Source of the DNA: Microbotryum silenes-acaulis | Lineage: Eukaryota; Basidiomycota; Microbotryomycetes; Microbotryales; Microbotryaceae | DNA length: 64,000 bases | Reading direction: 5' to 3' | Assembly: GCA_003665825.1 (NCBI GenBank) | Contig: QPFY01000003.1 | Location: 248,001-312,000 of the forward strand | Shown here: positions 46,412 to 57,226 of the stretch, piece after piece | Numbering within the stretch: the first letter of the stretch is position 1 | Layout of the letters: every line of letters starts with the position of its first letter | Notes under the pieces: model-generated | Told to the model about the DNA's origin: nothing | Seen by the model: the letters and a program-made list of their open reading frames with translations, nothing else | The model's database searches: none | Program-made: the position numbers and the translations under genes

Positions 46412-47022
46412 TTTGTAGGAGTTTGCGAGTCTGGATTCAAATATGCTTGAAATTACTCTTATATCGTCCTTGAGTTCCCTGTGAACCTTGCCCGGTAGTT
46501 TTACTGCTCGAAAAAATGACGAGTCGGGCGCGAGTCGGCACCCAATCGGATTCTTAAACCGATGCGAATGCAGTCGGGCGCAAAGCCGATCAGGACGTTC
46601 TCTACCATATGAACAGAGAACCATTAAATATGCGCACAACTGGTACCCGCCTTCTGATGGAATGGCTTTGTGTCCCTGATCAAGCGTGAACTCGCCTTTC
46701 ACCTTTTGTGAGGGTGTCGAGTATTTGAGTTGCTCCTGTCTTGGAGCGGCGCGCTTTGACCGAACCAATTGCCGGATCAGGCACCGGCAATCGCGCACAA
46801 GGCCGATTCGTAACAAGTCGTGATAGGCAATCAGTTGCATTTGTTTCTTTCAGTCGCAGCTTCTAGGGTTCAGAGTGTAGGGAGTGGCGAGGGCGTGCAC
46901 GATGCGAGGTAGGGGATCGCCTTCAACCTTGCCACTTCGCAGTGTCTCAGGGGCAGGGAGAGGCCTCCTTCAATCCGACCTCTCTCTCCCTCATATTCAC
47001 TCATACCGACCTTGAACAGCAT
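46412..47022. other. intergenic between OPT and BTB genes
   Basis: I see no independent gene. The last 80 bp (from 46943) are open in the BTB frame and may be coding if an upstream start is used. Confidence 0.45.
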
Positions 47023-48318
47023 ATGTTTGACCTACAGGGGTACTCATGGACGCTCAAGCTCGGCTGTCCCGGCGGCTGTCTCCAGAACTTGGTGACCAAG
47101 CCTTTCAAGATCCCTCCAACCTCGTGGAATTTCGACGAGAAGCCCCTAAGCGGTGCCACACTCAATGTCAATCGCTATGGTGCTTTTGAGTTGAAATTAG
47201 GCGCTGGTCTTTCCGATTTACCTCAGACAAAGTGGCTCCTGAGTCATGCGACTTGCGGAGTGTGGTCATTAGACCGTACCACGGAACATCATGTCCACCA
47301 CTTCGTCACTCACTACCGCAAGAGGTCCAGCCTCGACCTGTCATGGACAGTCCATGCGGTTAAGGACGCTTTGGGCGATTTGGGCAAGAGTACCAACTTT
47401 CTCGTGGTGCTCGATTTCGATATCACAGAAATTTCGGTGGAGGCGTTGATCCGCAAAAACGTGGAGCACAGACTTTCGAAGATCAAGCTTGCGGAGGAGG
47501 AGTCTGCCAAGCAAGACCCCCAGCAGCGCTACAAGACCGTCGTTCAGCCTTCATCAACTCGAGCATTGACGGGATTCCAAGGTGAGCACATTGGTTCCTC
47601 GGCAATAAGTATTATTACTGGACGGTCAAGGTGCTGATCGGCCCGCGTAATCGGTGTCCCGACTATCACAGATCTCGGCTCGTCTGCCCATCCCTTCGAC
47701 GTTCGCTTTGTCTTTGACGGGGAAGGCGAGAGCAACGAGAAGGAGCTTTGGGAGAACGCTGCGTTCCTCGCCTCTCGATCGCCTTACTTTGAGGACCTGT
47801 TCTCATCGGGCTACTCGGAGAGCCTGATCGAACCTGTCTCTCCTCAAGAATGCAAAGTCGCTTCTCGCACGGTGCGCATCACCGAGGGAACCTTCGAAGA
47901 TTACCGAGCCACGTTTATATGGCTTCGCACGGGTCATATCCTTCTCTCGGATCTCTTGGAGTCGAGTCGAAGCAAAATGACCGACTTTGCCTCGGAAGAT
48001 GCTCCTCAACCCGTCCTCGCTCGCTCGATCTATGCAGTCGCGGATTACCTCCAAATATCGTCACTTTGCGAACTCGCTCTCCGATGCATCGAGGACTGTT
48101 TGACGCCTACTACTGCCGCGGAGTACCTCGTGGATGAATTCTGCTCCTTCTATCGAGAACCTCGTGAACTGGTGATCACGTACGCTGTGAATAACTGGGA
48201 TAAGGTCAAGCCGACCACGGTCATGAAGAAGGCGATTGCAAAAAGGGCCAAGGGGGAACTTTCTCCGGGTGCTACGGAGACGTTGTTGGATGTACTCATG
48301 AGGGTAGCCTGCGTTTGA
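47023..48318 (+). CDS. BTB/POZ-domain protein with a divergent N-terminal region, at least 401 aa
   Basis: Exons are 47023-47581 and 47672-48318. The first half (YSWTLKLG, FKIPPTSWNF and similar) may be a degenerate MATH-like domain; I cannot confirm that. The BTB domain begins at about residue 195: HPFDVRFVFDG, ELWENAAFLASRSPYFEDLFSSG, RTVRITEGTFEDYRATFIWL, then a BACK-like helical tail (ARSIYAVADYLQISSLCELAL, FCSFYREPRELVITYAVNNW). BTB proteins often recruit substrates to cullin-3 ligases, but no partner is visible here. The start is uncertain: the frame is open from 46943, and ATGCGAG at 46902 could be joined by a 34-bp intron, which seems too short. A broken paralogue lies at 36617-37296. 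Confidence 0.75.
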
Positions 48319-48752
48319 GGGTACATCAGCGATATAAGATGCGGAAATATAGATCATTGGGATAGGTTTCGGACATTGGTCTTCTTTGAGTACTCTGCAG
48401 TTTGAGAATCATACTTTGTTAAAAGATGGAGAGCCGCGCTATTACTCAGGAGTCATGAAAATCCTGACGGCCTGATGTTGTTTGGGGATCTTATTATCTG
48501 TGCACAGGTATAGTATGATCACACAGCGGGCCCATGATTACTGGGGCCCTTTGACCGCAAATTTGGCGCTGCGTCGAGTCGGCGGCGCTTTCAGGGGCAT
48601 CCGATGGGCACTGTGCCACTACAGCGTGTAACTGCAGCGGTGCCGGCGTTGGCCAGCCTGCCAGAGCACTGCCAGAGCGGGCACGCGCCGATGCGTCCCT
48701 ACGCCCCCACCGATCCAGGCCTGCTTGCTTCCCTTCCTCATTGGCTGCAGAC
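48319..48752. other. intergenic between BTB gene and AMS1
   Basis: I see no gene. This tandem + strand spacer should hold the terminator of the BTB gene and the AMS1 promoter. Confidence 0.5.
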
Positions 48753-51700
48753 ATGGCGTACGCCAACTCGAAACCATTGTACCCCGTACAAGCCGGTGGG
48801 CCCAACCTGCTTCATTTCCGCGGCTTGACCCTCGGTAGGTTTCGTAGATACACTCCGCCCTCGCCAAGCACGCATGCACCTTGTGGCCCCGCTCGCTTGA
48901 GGCTCGTGTGGGGCGCCCCGGACCACGCGGCTTCAAGCCCGCCACTTCACGCATCGCCCTATACCCAGTCGTGTCGCTTGCGGAATCAATATGCTGACCC
49001 TTCGTTTCTCAAACTAGGTCGCCTCGGAAACTTTGAGGGTGGTCCGTACGACAACATCCACTCGGTCCTGTACGAGCACCGCATCGACGATCCCGAGCAC
49101 ATCCAGATCGAATCGTGGAGCTCGCCCGGAACGACCAAGGTGAGAGCACAGTCGTCGTCATGACACCGATTCTATTTTGATCTGAAGTGCCAATGATTGC
49201 ATCCATCGCCGTGCAGACACCTTTCAAAGAGGCCATCAAGCAAAAGTTCAAGCCGGCCAAGAAGGGTGACCACTTTGGGCCTTCGTGGTCTCAGTCAGTA
49301 TCCTTCATATATTACCGCGTCCCGGTGACCCAAGCACTCATCTTAAACACGAAACATGATCTTTGCAGTCACTGGTTCCGTATCACCATAAACCTGCCGA
49401 GCTCGTGGGCCAATGCCGACCGCGTTCAGCTCGAGTGGGATCCGGGATGCGAAGCCATGGTCTACGACACTGAGGGCTTGACGCTGCAAGGTATCACCGG
49501 TGGCTTCGGTGTCGAGCGTCACATCGAATTTATCCTCGACCCCACAAAGAGGAGCTCGACCTACAGAGTGAGTGCCCATGCATGACAGAACTGCTCCCAA
49601 CCACATCGCAAATTCTGACTGCGATAGTACCTTCCGGATCGCAGTTATACATCGAAGGTAAGCGCATCTAGTAGACAGGTCAGGACCCATTTCGCCCACT
49701 ACTAATGCGGGTCTACTACTCGGGATGTGCTTATGTGCCGAAACAAAAAGTCGCGTGCAACGCCATGTTCGGTGAGTCGCTCACTGCCAACTATTTCGCC
49801 CACCGAGCCGAGCAAACCCGTTCCCTGCCCAACGCAGGCAACGGCACGCCCGACAACAACGATCCCCCCGACAACAGTCGCATGTTCCAGGTACGTCTTC
49901 GACTTGCACTCTCATTGCATGCACTCTGTTGATTCGTTTCCGTGCGATGGCACAGCTCGCCACGGCCGATCTCGTCGTGCCTCGCATGGACGCGTGGCAA
50001 CTCCGCTGGGACTTCCGCACAATGAATGACCTGGCCCGTGCTCTCCCCGAAAACTCGCCCCTCGGCAACAAGTGCTTGGAGGTGTGCAATGCCATCATGA
50101 ATACGTTCAAGGCCGATGACTTGTCGACGATCGCCAAGTGCCGCAAGCTCGCCGAAAAGGTCTTTGGTCAGGGCTGGGAGGAGCTCGGCCACAAGATCTT
50201 CAAAGGCGACCCCGCCGACGCGATGACGTGGGGCATCGGCAACTGCCACATCGACACGGCGTGGCTGTGGCCATACTCGGCGACGCGTCAAAAGACGGCG
50301 CGATCGTGGTCGACCCAACTCGATCTCATGGACCGCTACCCCGAGTACACGTTCGTCGCGTCGCAGGCGCAACAGTTCAAGTGGCTCGAGGAGGACTATC
50401 CGCTCTTGTTCCAAAAGATCAAGGGTCGCGTCGAGTCGGGCGAGTTCCAACCGATTGGTGCGGCGTGGGTCGAATGCGACACCAACATGCCCTCGGGAGA
50501 GGCTCTGTGCCGCCAATTCCTGTACGGACAGCGCTACTACAGGTCGCGCTTCGGCAAGTACACGCGCACGTTCTGGCTACCGGACTCGTTCGGGTACTCG
50601 TCGCAATTGCCGCAGCTGTGTCGCTTGGCTGGGTGCGACTTCTTCTTCACGCAAAAGCTCAGTTGGTCGCAGTTCAACGCTCCGGTGAGTTACGACGATC
50701 CCTGTAGGACAGGATTGTTTTGCACGGTCTTAACCTTCCAAATGACGCCATGTCCCAGGTCCACACCTCGTTCAAGTGGGTCGGCCAAGATGGGTCGCAG
50801 GTTTTGACCCATATGACGCCCGTCAACACGTACACGGCCCAAGCCTCGGTCGACGATGTCCGCAACTCGATCAACAATCACAAATCGCTCCAATCTGGCG
50901 CCGCGACCGGCTTGCTCGCGTTCGGCAATGGTGACGGTGGCGGAGGACCGCTGTCGCACATGCTCGAAAATCTGCGTCGTTGTCGCGCCGTCGCGGACCA
51001 CTCGGGTGAGCTGCCCAAGGTCACGATGGGCAAGACGGTTGATCTCTTTTACGAAGACATACTCAACAAGTCCGAGGGTGGCGCGACGCTGCCCACGTGG
51101 AACGGCGAACTGTACCTCGAGCTGCATCGCGGTACGGCGACTTCGCACGGTTCGATCAAGAAGGGCAACCGCAAGAGCGAGATCTTATTGCGCGAAGTCG
51201 AATATGCCGCGACGCTCGCCTCAGTCTGGGGCGCGACCAAGAAGGGCTACTCTTACCCCAAGGACAAGATCGACCCGTTGTGGGAAGGAGTTCTGCTCAA
51301 TCAGTTTCACGACGTCCTACCCGGTTCGGGTATTGCGCTCATCTATGAGGATGCCGAGAAGGTGAGCTCGAAGTCGAGCTTGTATCGAGCTCGTTGGGAG
51401 ATATCTGGCTAATGCGAAGCTTCCCTGCGGCCTCAGATCTACGCCGAGACAGCCGAGAAAGGCGGAGCGCTGCTCGAAGAGGCGCTGCGTGTTCTATTGC
51501 CCGGCTCCGTTCGAGCCGACGACGTTAACGCCGAAGGGGACGAGCTCATCGCGGTTAACACTACCAACTTTGCCCGTCGAGACCTGGTCAAGATCCCGCT
51601 CGCCGGGGCCCGCGCCCTCGCGGATGCGGCGATCCAGCTCAGCCACGATGGAGCGGCCTACGTCCTGTTTGAGAACGACGGCGCCCAGCCCCTGTCGAGC

Positions 51701-52957
51701 ACGACTTCGATCGAGGCGCTCAACCTCGTCCCCGCTCGAGCGCGCGCCGTCGGCTCCGACTATGTCCTGTCCAACTCGCAGCTCAAGGTGACCGTCAACA
51801 AGAAGGGTCGGATCACGAGTCTGATCGACGTCGAGCTGAACCGCGAGTTGATCGACGAGGGCAAGACCGCGGGCTTTGTCATCTTTGAGGACCGCCCGCT
51901 CAACTGGGACGCGTGGGACATTGACGTCTTCCATCTCGAGACGAAGGAGGACGTCGATGCCTCTTCCGTTGAGGTGCTCGAGGACGGACCGATGCGCGCC
52001 TCGATCGTCGCGACCTACCACGTCGGCAAGAGCAAGGTCAAGGCGACAATTTCGCTCGACGCGATCGCTCCCGTCGCCAAGAAGGACGCGCTCAGCTTGG
52101 TGCGCTTCGACACCGAGGTCATGTGGTTCGAAAAACACCGCTTCCTCAAGTGGGAGGTTCCCCTCGCGATCTCGAGCGAGTACGCGACGTACGAGAACCA
52201 GTTCGGTGTGTGCCAGCGGCCGACGACGCGCAACACGACGTGGGACCGCGCAAAGTTCGAGGTCGTCGGGCACAAGTTCGCCGATTTGAGCGAGTTCGGC
52301 TACGGCGTCGCCTTGCTCAACGATTGCAAGTACGGCTACGCTTGCGAGGGCAACGTTCTGCGCCTCTCGTTATTGCGTGCACCGACCTCACCCGATCCGC
52401 ACACCGACGAAGGCCACCACGCCTTCTCGTTCGCTCTGCAGCCCCATCGAGGTAGTTTCGTCGAGTCCGATGTCCCGGTCGCAGGTTGGCTCTTCAACCA
52501 ACCCCCGCAAGTCCGCCGCATGCCCCGCGTCAGCTTCCAAGCCGCCCTGGCACGCGATGCCGTCCCTCAACCTTTCAAGCTCGAAGGTACGCGCAACATC
52601 ATGCTCGACACCATCAAGCGCGGCGAAGAGGACCATTTCAGCGGTAAAGGTTCGACGACGGAACCTCAGACCGTCGTGCTTCGTTTCTACGAGGCGTTCG
52701 GTGGCCATGGTCAAGTCGACGTCGTCTCCCCTCTGACGATTGAAAGTGCGACGATTTGCGATCTGCTCGAAAGGGATCTCGAGGATGTAGAGGTTGTGCA
52801 ATCCCTGAAGGGTGGGAAGGATGTGAGTTCGTTCAAGCTAAAGTTTAGGGGTTTCCAAGTCGTTTCCGTCAAGGTGACACTCGCGACGTCGAGCGGTGGT
52901 GGGAAGAAGGAGGAGCTCAAGGGGAGCAAGCGGGATGATCAGTGGTTGGCGTTGTAA
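48753..52957 (+). CDS. AMS1: alpha-mannosidase, GH38, Ams1-like, 1139 aa
   Basis: This enzyme removes alpha-mannose from free oligosaccharides and glycans. In yeast it is cytosolic and carried to the vacuole by selective autophagy. Exons are 48753-48834, 49018-49139, 49217-49293, 49369-49567, 49645-49657, 49751-49771, 49838-49890, 49956-50684, 50759-51361 and 51437-52957 (1140 codons). Exons 5 (13 bp) and 6 (21 bp) are microexons that restore YRLYIEVACNAMFGNG. Family features are LATADLVVPRMDAW, the catalytic GNCHIDTAWLWPYSAT (about residue 287), ASQAQQFKWLEEDYP, GAAWVECDTNMPSGE, the nucleophile segment FWLPDSFGYSSQLPQ (about 397), HMTPVNTYTAQ, LLNQFHDVLPGSGI and a C-terminal beta domain. There is no signal peptide, as expected for Ams1. 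Length is close to yeast Ams1 (1083). Confidence 0.94.
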
Positions 52958-53144
52958 AAACTGAAGAGGAGACTTATTCTTCTTGGAATGTGCCCTTTCT
53001 TCGATCCTGTATGGAATTTGATACTGTCCTTTTTCTGTTCTTTGCGCGAGAGATCTCGAATGGTAAAAGTCTGAACATTGACATATGCAAAAGAACGACG
53101 GGTGGGGAGTACAAGCTAAAGCTCCAGTGAAAACGGCAGGCTCC
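52958..53144. other. convergent spacer between AMS1 and TMA46
   Basis: A short 3'-to-3' spacer with no gene. Both terminators must fit in 187 bp, so the transcripts may overlap. Confidence 0.4.
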
Positions 53145-54845
53145 TCATGTCTCTGCCTTTTCATCCTCCTTCGCCGCATCGCCGTTCTCATTTTCCTCCT
53201 TGATATCCATCTGCTCAAAATCGCCACCCATCCTTCGAATCCGCTCCATCTCCTCCAGCCGATCCTCCCTCTCCCTCCTGATCCTCAACAAGGTAATATC
53301 CCAATCCTCCTCCTCCCCATCCTCCTCCTCGTCCTCCGAATCCATGCCCAAATCCGGATTGAACGAGAACAAATCCCTACCACTCATTCCCGTCGCCTTA
53401 CCCTGTGCGAACGTGGTCGATTTGGCCGCCCTAACCAATTCCGCTTCTGCCTCCTTCTTACTAACCCTATTCTTCTTCCATTCCGCAAACGATTCCTTCG
53501 TAATCGGGGTCAATTTGGATTGATCCAATTTATGACGTTCGACCTCGATGAAATCTTCCAACGTGATCTCTTTCCTCTTGGAGTCTTCTTCTTCCTTCTT
53601 GCGTTGAGATTTGAGTACGAAACCGGGTGGTAAGGCATGACGGTACTTGCACGCGTCACCCCCGTCGGGACATTCCCAAAACCATCCATAGCGGCCCGTT
53701 TCGACGGCGTCGATAAAGTGCTGGCGGACGGGAGAAGGTGGGAACCATCAGACAACAGTGGGAGGGAGGGTTTCGTTGAACTCGAATGCTCTCTATGTGT
53801 GTGACCGACCTTGCAAACGATATCGGTCGTCGCGAGTGGGTTCCCCTTCTTATTCACGACCTGCTGCAGTTTCTCGTCGTTCCACTTGTCCATCGTGTCT
53901 GCGCAGAGAGGTGTGCGCGTGAACGAGGTCCCGGGTGAGTATTGGGACTCGGGACCTAATAGGAATATGCCCCCCCCGAGTACGATTACTGACCGGCCTC
54001 CTTGTTCTCATCACGTTGATCGGCGTAGATGGAGGCTTTCTGTTGTTTTCGGTCTTGGTTGAGGTCGTGGGAGAACTTGCACTTCGTACCTGCCGAGTGG
54101 GGGGGGGGGGGGGCGGGGGCGGTGCGCGCATGGAGCCGTCAGCGAGGGAACGGGAAACTCGATCAAGCATGATCAGAAGGGGACCTTACCTTTCTGACAT
54201 CGACCCGCTTTGTGGAAAGCGCATAAAACAGTTTTCGGGTCTATCGTACGAGGTAGTCGAAATCAGGCATCAGCCCATCAGTTTTCGAAAGCGGGTTCGC
54301 GGCGTTCCGGTTAATGCCAGGTGACGCTGGGCGCCATGGCTAGACTGACCGACTCCAAACGGTACTTTGGGTTGTACGATATCGATCGGTGTGAACAGAT
54401 TTGCCAATTCGTCCTTCTTTTGGGCATCGGCGGCCTTCCTCGCTGCGAGAGCGGCCTTTTGTCGATCCTTTTCTTTAGCCTCTTCGGTCCTCCCCTTTTG
54501 CGCGGCCTGTTGTTGCAACAAGGCTACTTTTTGTTGACCTTTACCACCTTTCTTGTTCTTCATTCCGAAGGTCTGAGTAGGACAAGGGAGGGGGGAGGGG
54601 GGAGATGAGGACTTTTTGAGGAGAAGAATTGGAGGGTTGATGATCGGAGTACGTACCAAGTCGGGCTTGACTTTGGCCGGTCCGGCATCCTTTTGTTTCT
54701 TGGGTGGCACTGTGCGAGTGAGAGTTGGACGGTCGGCAAGGTACGATGTAGGTGTCGTGTGTCGTGGTCGCGGGCAAGATGACGAGCGTCGGGGGGTCAG
54801 CATGGGGAGACGTTCGCACGAGGTGAGCGCAGGGGCAGACTGACT
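53145..54845 (-). CDS. TMA46: Tma46/ZC3H15-type CCCH zinc finger protein, 362 aa
   Basis: This translation-associated protein binds the developmentally regulated GTPase (Rbg/DRG1) and ribosomes. Exons in transcript order are 54845 (one base), 54709-54657, 54572-54350, 54240-54190, 54089-53994, 53898-53810 and 53720-53145 (363 codons). The mature N terminus [26 protein letters not shown] is exactly the family start, but its ATG is split: A at 54845, then a GTCAGT...CAG intron, then TG. Without that intron the same frame would start at ATG 54803 and add a 31-residue unrelated extension. Zinc fingers are C-x7-C-x5-C-x3-H ([19 protein letters not shown]) and C-x17-C-x6-C-x3-H ([11 protein letters not shown]...CKYRH). 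The C-terminal part holds the DFRP region ([21 protein letters not shown]) and a coiled, acidic tail. Confidence 0.9.
54099..54113 (+). repeat. 15-base G homopolymer inside a TMA46 intron
   Basis: On the transcript strand it is a C run 7 bases before the acceptor CAG, so it forms the polypyrimidine tract of that intron (54090-54189). Confidence 0.85.
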
Positions 54846-55304
54846 GGTAGGGTGCTAGCTAGCTGTAGGCGGTAAAAGGTGAGGGAACAGAAGGAGGGTG
54901 CTCGCTGGATCGCTGGATCGCTGGATCGCTGGATCTTGTCGATCAGAGTGAGTTAGCGGCAAGAGACAGTCTCCTCTCACCGCGACGGGGCTCCGCTTAG
55001 GCTCGCTCTGCTCTGCTCCGACTGGCAGTGGGTATTTGTGACTTAGAATCGGTTACTGATTATGAAGTCTATCAAATAAAATAATAATAAAATAAGCATT
55101 TGAATTTAAAGCTGTTCGCGCCTGTTTCGCGCGCCCAATTCGCTCTCGCGCTGTGGCGGAGCTCGACCTCGGCGGCTCTTTCTCTCTCGGACGAGTTGCA
55201 AATTGCGAATTGCTCGAGAACGTCGATCGGCTTGGATGCTCGTGTCGCGCTTATTACTAAGCACAACTCGCACACCAGTCTACTACTCCACCCCTTTCAT
55301 CATC
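54846..55304. promoter_or_regulatory. divergent promoter region of TMA46 and DUS2
   Basis: It contains an AT-rich patch (about 55070-55100, AATAAAATAATAATAAAATAA) and four perfect tandem copies of GCTGGATC at 54904-54935. The AT patch could be a nucleosome-free element; neither is a proven regulatory site. Confidence 0.4.
54904..54935. repeat. tandem repeat, 4 x GCTGGATC
   Basis: Four exact 8-bp units lie in the 5' region between two divergent genes. Its length is likely variable between strains. Confidence 0.9.
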
Positions 55305-56969
55305 ATGACCACCCGACAACGTTCCTCTTCGCCTGCGACGACGACTACAACACCTCCAGATGTCGCCGAATCGACTTCGCAAGGAAGTGACCGAGCAGCC
55401 TCACCTCGGCAGCAGCAGCACCACGATGAGCACGGCCGAGCAGCGAAGCGTATTCGGTCGGATCATCATCAACCACCAGTCCGTACACTACCCTATCACA
55501 AGGGACTGCATCTCGCTCCGATGGTGAGGATCGGCACCTTGCCTACACGGCTACTCGGTCCGTGCGCTGCTCTCTTCTGCCGCGCACTCGCAACGCAGCT
55601 GACTGAGCTTGGATCTTCACTCCCCACAGCCCTCGACTATGGAGCAGAATTAGTTTGGGGTCCGGAGATTGTCGACAAAGCCATCATCGGCTCGGAGCGT
55701 GTCGTAGATCGTAGGTCCCCCCACCCCGTCCGTCCTCCGATCTCCGAGCAACCAGGCCTGAAAAACCCTTCCCTCCTCCCTCCTCCCCACAGCCAAATCA
55801 GGCACCATCAAATTCATGAAAAACAACCGCTCCGTATTCGAATGTCACCCCGTAGAAAAACCGCGACTCATCTTCCAACTCGGCTCCTCCGATCCCGAGT
55901 TGGCGGTCCAAGCGGCCAAGATGATCGCTGGCGACGTCGATGGGATCGGATTGAATTGCGGATGCCCGAAACATTTCTCCCTTCAAGCCGGGATGGGAGC
56001 CGCGTTGTTGTCCGACCCGGACAAATTATGTTCGGTGCGTTTTTTGTAGTTGTTATTGTTGTTGGGGTAAAAGAGTGGGAAAAATTATTTCCTCCCTCTT
56101 TCCTTGGCTGACTCTACGTGGGGATATCCCTTTCAATCAGATCCTCGAAGCGCTCGTCAAAGAGATTCCACTGCCCATAGACGTCAAGATTCGCCTCTTC
56201 CCCACCTCCGAACCGACTCTAGCGCTCGTCAAACGACTACTCGACACGGGCGTCAAATGCCTGACCGTGCATTGCCGAACGAAGGAGATGCGTTCGACCG
56301 AACCGGCTTTACTGGAGAGGTTGAGGGAGATTGTTGAGCTCGGGAGGGAGAAAGGTGTTCCGGTGGTGGAGAATGGGGATTGTTTTGATGTAAAGGATGC
56401 GGAAAGGATAACCGAACAAACGGGTGAGTTGGCAAGGAGGAAGAAGACAGTTTTTGGGTCAGTGGAGTGCGACTGACGGTTCTTGGGTCTTTTGGGAATA
56501 GGTGTGACGAGTTGCATGATTGCCCGAGGCGCAGAGGCGAACCCTTCTTGTTTTAGGAAGGAAGGCTTGTTGGATTCGGTCAACGAGGTCATTCCTCGAT
56601 TGCTTCGACTGGTCAGTCGGGACCCTTTCGTCTCTTCTGAATCGCACCCAAGCGTTCTCAACTTCCCATTTTTTTTATTTATTTTTCGCGCAGTCACTCG
56701 CGTCGGATCTCAACTTTCAAAACACGCGTTACATCATAAACTCCATGACGCTCACCTCTGAAACCTTATCCAAGCGAGAGAAGGGAGCGATCAAACTCGC
56801 TTCCAACAAGGCTAAAAGTTATTACGAGATGGCGGAGGCGTTCGGGATTGACAAAGAGGCTGTGGATCAGGCGAGGGGGATGGGGATTGAGGGTCTGGTA
56901 CCGGGTTGGATGGAGAGGAGGAAGAGGATCTTGGAGGAGGAGCTGGGAGAAGAAGCGCACTTGAAGTGA
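55305..56969 (+). CDS. DUS2: tRNA-dihydrouridine synthase, Dus2 (Smm1) type, 414 aa
   Basis: This flavoenzyme reduces uridine 20 in tRNA to dihydrouridine using NADPH. Exons are 55305-55557, 55630-55710, 55793-56034, 56141-56423, 56502-56611 and 56694-56969 (415 codons). The N terminus is a disordered Ser/Thr/Gln stretch of about 60 residues. Family blocks are [33 protein letters not shown] (joined across intron 1), FQLGSSDPELAV, GLNCGCPKHFSLQAGMGAALL with catalytic Cys at about residue 169, DVKIRLFPT, CLTVHCRTKEMRSTEPA and the FMN-binding GVTSCMIARGAEANPS. The Dus2 subtype is preferred because of MVRIGTLP and NCGCPKHFS. There is no C-terminal double-stranded RNA-binding domain like that of animal Dus2, which is normal for fungi. 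Confidence 0.92.
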
Positions 56970-57226
56970 TGCAGTGTAGTATGTTTTGAGTAGCGTTTTG
57001 GGTTCTTGGAGAGTATTTGGCATAGCATAGCATCGTTTGTGGATCCAGGCTGCATAATATCTCACGCTGAGACTGTCTGCCGATCGTCACGGGGAAAATT
57101 GCTTTGAATTCCCCGAGAAGTCAATCGACGGCGACGCGTCTCGCTCAGGCTCCTGCTCCTCCCCCCACCTGCGTATCGCCACACCCTCGGAAGCGCCACC
57201 TACACCCCCCGCCGCACGCAAACGAG

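Noticed and set aside
46909..46942. A 34-bp intron joining ATGCGAG to the BTB gene
   Set aside because: It is shorter than any other convincing intron here (minimum about 44 bp). I kept ATG 47023 as the safe start and noted the alternative.
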